Shown here: positions 61,941-64,000 of the stretch, in pieces
Layout: each line of letters begins with the position of its first letter
How positions within the stretch are numbered: the first letter of the stretch is position 1
From: an uncultured Clostridia bacterium
GTDB taxonomy: Bacteria > Bacillota > Clostridia > UBA1381
Length of the DNA stretch: 64,000 bases
Reading direction: 5' to 3'
NCBI GenBank assembly: GCA_934476675.1
Contig: CAKSOE010000010.1
Span: forward strand, 1-64,000
Notes under the pieces: model-generated
Databases searched by the model: none
What the model was told of the DNA's origin: nothing
The model's input: the letters and a program-made list of their open reading frames with translations, nothing else
Translations under genes and position numbers: made by a program

Positions 61941-61981
61941 AAAATCAGAAGCTGTAAGTATGTCGGAACGGAGATGTTAAA

Positions 61982-64000
61982 ATGAAAAAAATAATATTGC
62001 TGCTTGCTGCCATGCTCATGTGCGGCGCACAGGCATCGGCGGCAGAGCTTGACGCAGTGTCGGAATGGAAATATATGTCTTATTCTTTTGGGACGGAGGA
62101 CAGCGACGATACAATAATCGGCGGTATAAGGCTGTTTAAGGAAGACGAACTCCTTTCGCCGGTAAATCCGTCCGAGGAAAACGAAAACTGTTCGTATATA
62201 TCAAATACCGCCAAAAGCGACGCATCGGTGTACCGCACGAAAAAAGGCGGAGCGGACTGCATGGCAGCGGTAAAGCACTATTGTCCTCAGCGTGAGAAAG
62301 GAAAGCGCGTTGTGCCGGGTTACATATATTTTGATGCGGGCAGCGACATAACGCCCGCGGATAAAGAGCTTACGTTTGAAGTTGAATATTTCGATGAGGG
62401 AACGGATAAATTCGGAATTTTATATGAAAACGAAAATTCGGGACTGAGCCGTATAGATATTGCGCGTACGGGCACGAATCAATGGAAAAAGGTAAAAAAG
62501 ACCGTGACGGACGCGTGCTTTAATGCAGACCGTCCGACAGCGCTGGGAGATAAGAAGTGTGATTTTCGTATCGAGGCGGACGGCAGGGAGGCGGCAATAC
62601 GAAAAATAGAGCTGTATAATCACTATGACGCCGTAAGCGGACGGTCGTATAAGATGATGTCTCTCGGTAAGGAACAAACCGCCAGAACGTATTTTACACA
62701 GGGAATGTGGACGGCGGACAGTAAAAAAATCATTTTAAACGCCGCTGACAGCCGGCTTTATGAGTATAATACCGGAACCGAAGAAACGAAAAGCCTTGTA
62801 AAAAGCAGCGCGGATTTCTACGTAACGCCGAATAACAATCTGTACTATATAAATACGTCAAAGAAAACGATTAACAGAATAAATCTTGATACATATAAGG
62901 AAGAAATACTTACGTCGTATCCGCCGGGCGCAGTGAACAGTCCGAATTATATACACGTAAACAGCTCCGATACAAAGCTTACGGTACTGTTTAACGAAAA
63001 TTCATCTCCGCTTGACGTTGAGACAAATGAAAGCGGAAAACCGGAGCGCCGTAACAGAAGAATACCTGTTTACGATATTCCGGCGGGAACGTGGGATTTA
63101 AGATATACTCATGAATTCCCGTCGGGAACGCCGCATATGACGCATCTTATGATAAATCCCGTATATGACAATTTGGTGTATTTCTGCCACGAGGGAACGA
63201 CAACAAAAATTCCCGACAGAATGTGGACTATAGATACAAATACGGGAGAGCAGAAAAATATTTTTATTCAGCAGCCGAACTCTCTCGGCAGCGACAGCGA
63301 GATTAAAACCGGAGAAACATCCGGTCATGAAAACTGGACGGCTGACGGCGAGCATATGGTGTTTGTGAAGTACCCGTATAACACAAACGTCGGAATGAAC
63401 GGCATTGTGAGGATAGATAAATACGGCGAAAACAGGGAATACATTAATGACGATTATCGTTACTGGCACTGTCATCCGTCTGCGGACAACCGTTTTATAA
63501 CGGCAGATACAATGATGAGCGGAATAACGCAGGGAGAAAATGTAAATATGGGTTTCGGCAGCAGCGATATTGTGCTTGTGGACTCCAAAACCTCCTCATC
63601 AAAACTGCTTGCGGAGATAAAGTGCGGAGTTACGCATCCGTATCAGCCGCATCCGGCGTTTTCGCCGAACGGCAGGCTTGTTGCCTTTGCGTGTGTGAAT
63701 GAAGAAGAACTGCTCTGCGTGGGAATAATGGACGTAACGGATTTAACTGCCGGAAAAGACGGCGAAAGCTTTTGCGGCAGCACCAATGAGGACAAGGGGG
63801 CGCTTGTTTCGGAAATAACGAACGAAAACGGCAGAACAAGCGTGAGCATTTTCGGAACGGGAATAGAAAATCGCTTTCGGCTGTTCGGCGCATCATATGA
63901 GAGTACGGGCGAATTAAAGGAAGTCTCGGCAGCATCGGCGGCTGTGGGGCAGTCGGAGGAAAAAACGCTTGAAACAGCCGCAGGCGGCAAGGCGTTTTTA
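61982..64000 (+). CDS. Secreted PL22-like oligogalacturonate lyase, 3' end outside the window
   Basis: The reading frame is open for 673 codons to the last base, so it is partial. Signal peptide about 1-19 (CGAQASA). A YFDxG binding-like module occupies about 100-215. From about 225 there is a beta-propeller with oligogalacturonate lyase features: PHMTHLM (H385, H388), YFCHEG (H403), GHENWTADG (H449), YWHCHPSADN (H496, H498) and HPYQPHPAFSPNG (H552, Q555, H557). Such enzymes use metal-bound His to split unsaturated digalacturonate. Most known ones are cytosolic, so export and the extra module are unusual. Confidence 0.8.
   Translation, partial: MKKIILLLAAMLMCGAQASAAELDAVSEWKYMSYSFGTEDSDDTIIGGIRLFKEDELLSPVNPSEENENCSYISNTAKSDASVYRTKKGGADCMAAVKHYCPQREKGKRVVPGYIYFDAGSDITPADKELTFEVEYFDEGTDKFGILYENENSGLSRIDIARTGTNQWKKVKKTVTDACFNADRPTALGDKKCDFRIEADGREAAIRKIELYNHYDAVSGRSYKMMSLGKEQTARTYFTQGMWTADSKKIILNAADSRLYEYNTGTEETKSLVKSSADFYVTPNNNLYYINTSKKTINRINLDTYKEEILTSYPPGAVNSPNYIHVNSSDTKLTVLFNENSSPLDVETNESGKPERRNRRIPVYDIPAGTWDLRYTHEFPSGTPHMTHLMINPVYDNLVYFCHEGTTTKIPDRMWTIDTNTGEQKNIFIQQPNSLGSDSEIKTGETSGHENWTADGEHMVFVKYPYNTNVGMNGIVRIDKYGENREYINDDYRYWHCHPSADNRFITADTMMSGITQGENVNMGFGSSDIVLVDSKTSSSKLLAEIKCGVTHPYQPHPAFSPNGRLVAFACVNEEELLCVGIMDVTDLTAGKDGESFCGSTNEDKGALVSEITNENGRTSVSIFGTGIENRFRLFGASYESTGELKEVSAASAAVGQSEEKTLETAAGGKAFL

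Overview
The window looks like a chromosomal segment of an anaerobic, plant-polysaccharide-using Clostridia-type Firmicute. The grounds are strong AGGAGG-type ribosome binding sites, near-consensus sigma-A promoters (TTGACA-17-TATAAT), an alr-mazEF order as in Bacillus/Clostridia, a SCIFF peptide gene, a glycyl radical enzyme with its radical SAM activase, a SigB/F/G-type sigma factor, SLH and copper-amine-oxidase stalk domains, and many AraC regulators. A gut pectin degrader of the Monoglobus kind would fit, but that is an inference. I see no rRNA, tRNA, CRISPR array, insertion sequence or phage gene.

Layout. (1) 0.2-7.8 kb, housekeeping, + strand: aroE-aroK, an ITP/XTP pyrophosphatase, a small membrane protein, the NAD(P)H-hydrate repair enzyme, alr, a TTG-started mazE-like antitoxin and mazF, then an aspartate-type aminotransferase. 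(2) 7.8-31.5 kb, sugar catabolism: GH4 alpha-galactosidase and its divergent AraC regulator; a self-contained PTS operon (PRD regulator, HPr, EI, IIA, IIB, IIC and two class II aldolases); an AraC regulator; rhaA-rhaD; a three-gene operon of GH36 (raffinose-synthase-like), an unusual 648-aa glycyl radical enzyme and its activase; a ROK regulator; an AraC regulator; an enolase-superfamily sugar-acid dehydratase with an SDR; another AraC regulator. Several short decayed gene tails lie between these units. (3) 31.5-35.2 kb: a membrane protein, a multiply deleted CapD-like pseudogene, nth, a YhcC-type radical SAM protein and an orphan SCIFF peptide gene. (4) 35.2-51.7 kb, mostly - strand: SLH and stalk-domain secreted proteins, pyrE, a sigma factor, galT, a two-component system, an aroA-aroC-ECF sigma-anti-sigma operon, a CpsC/CpsD/lipoprotein operon, a PFL-activase-like radical SAM protein and a small RHH regulator. 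(5) 51.9-64 kb, pectin/rhamnogalacturonan locus: GH2 beta-mannosidase, a large secreted SGNH acetylesterase, a membrane-anchored AraC regulator of the YesS type, a secreted non-catalytic multidomain protein, and a PL22-like oligogalacturonate lyase cut off by the window end.

How it works together: the secreted proteins at the right end and the intracellular enzymes at 7-31 kb together suggest breakdown of pectic side chains and alpha-galactosides into galactose (GH4, GH36, galT), rhamnose (rhaA, rhaD) and uronic or aldonic acids (enolase-superfamily dehydratase, SDR). The part least explained by known pathways is the GH36-GRE-activase operon, which has a consensus promoter flanked by a repeated 12-bp candidate operator. 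Second is a carbohydrate-binding-like module present five times in three neighbouring secreted proteins.
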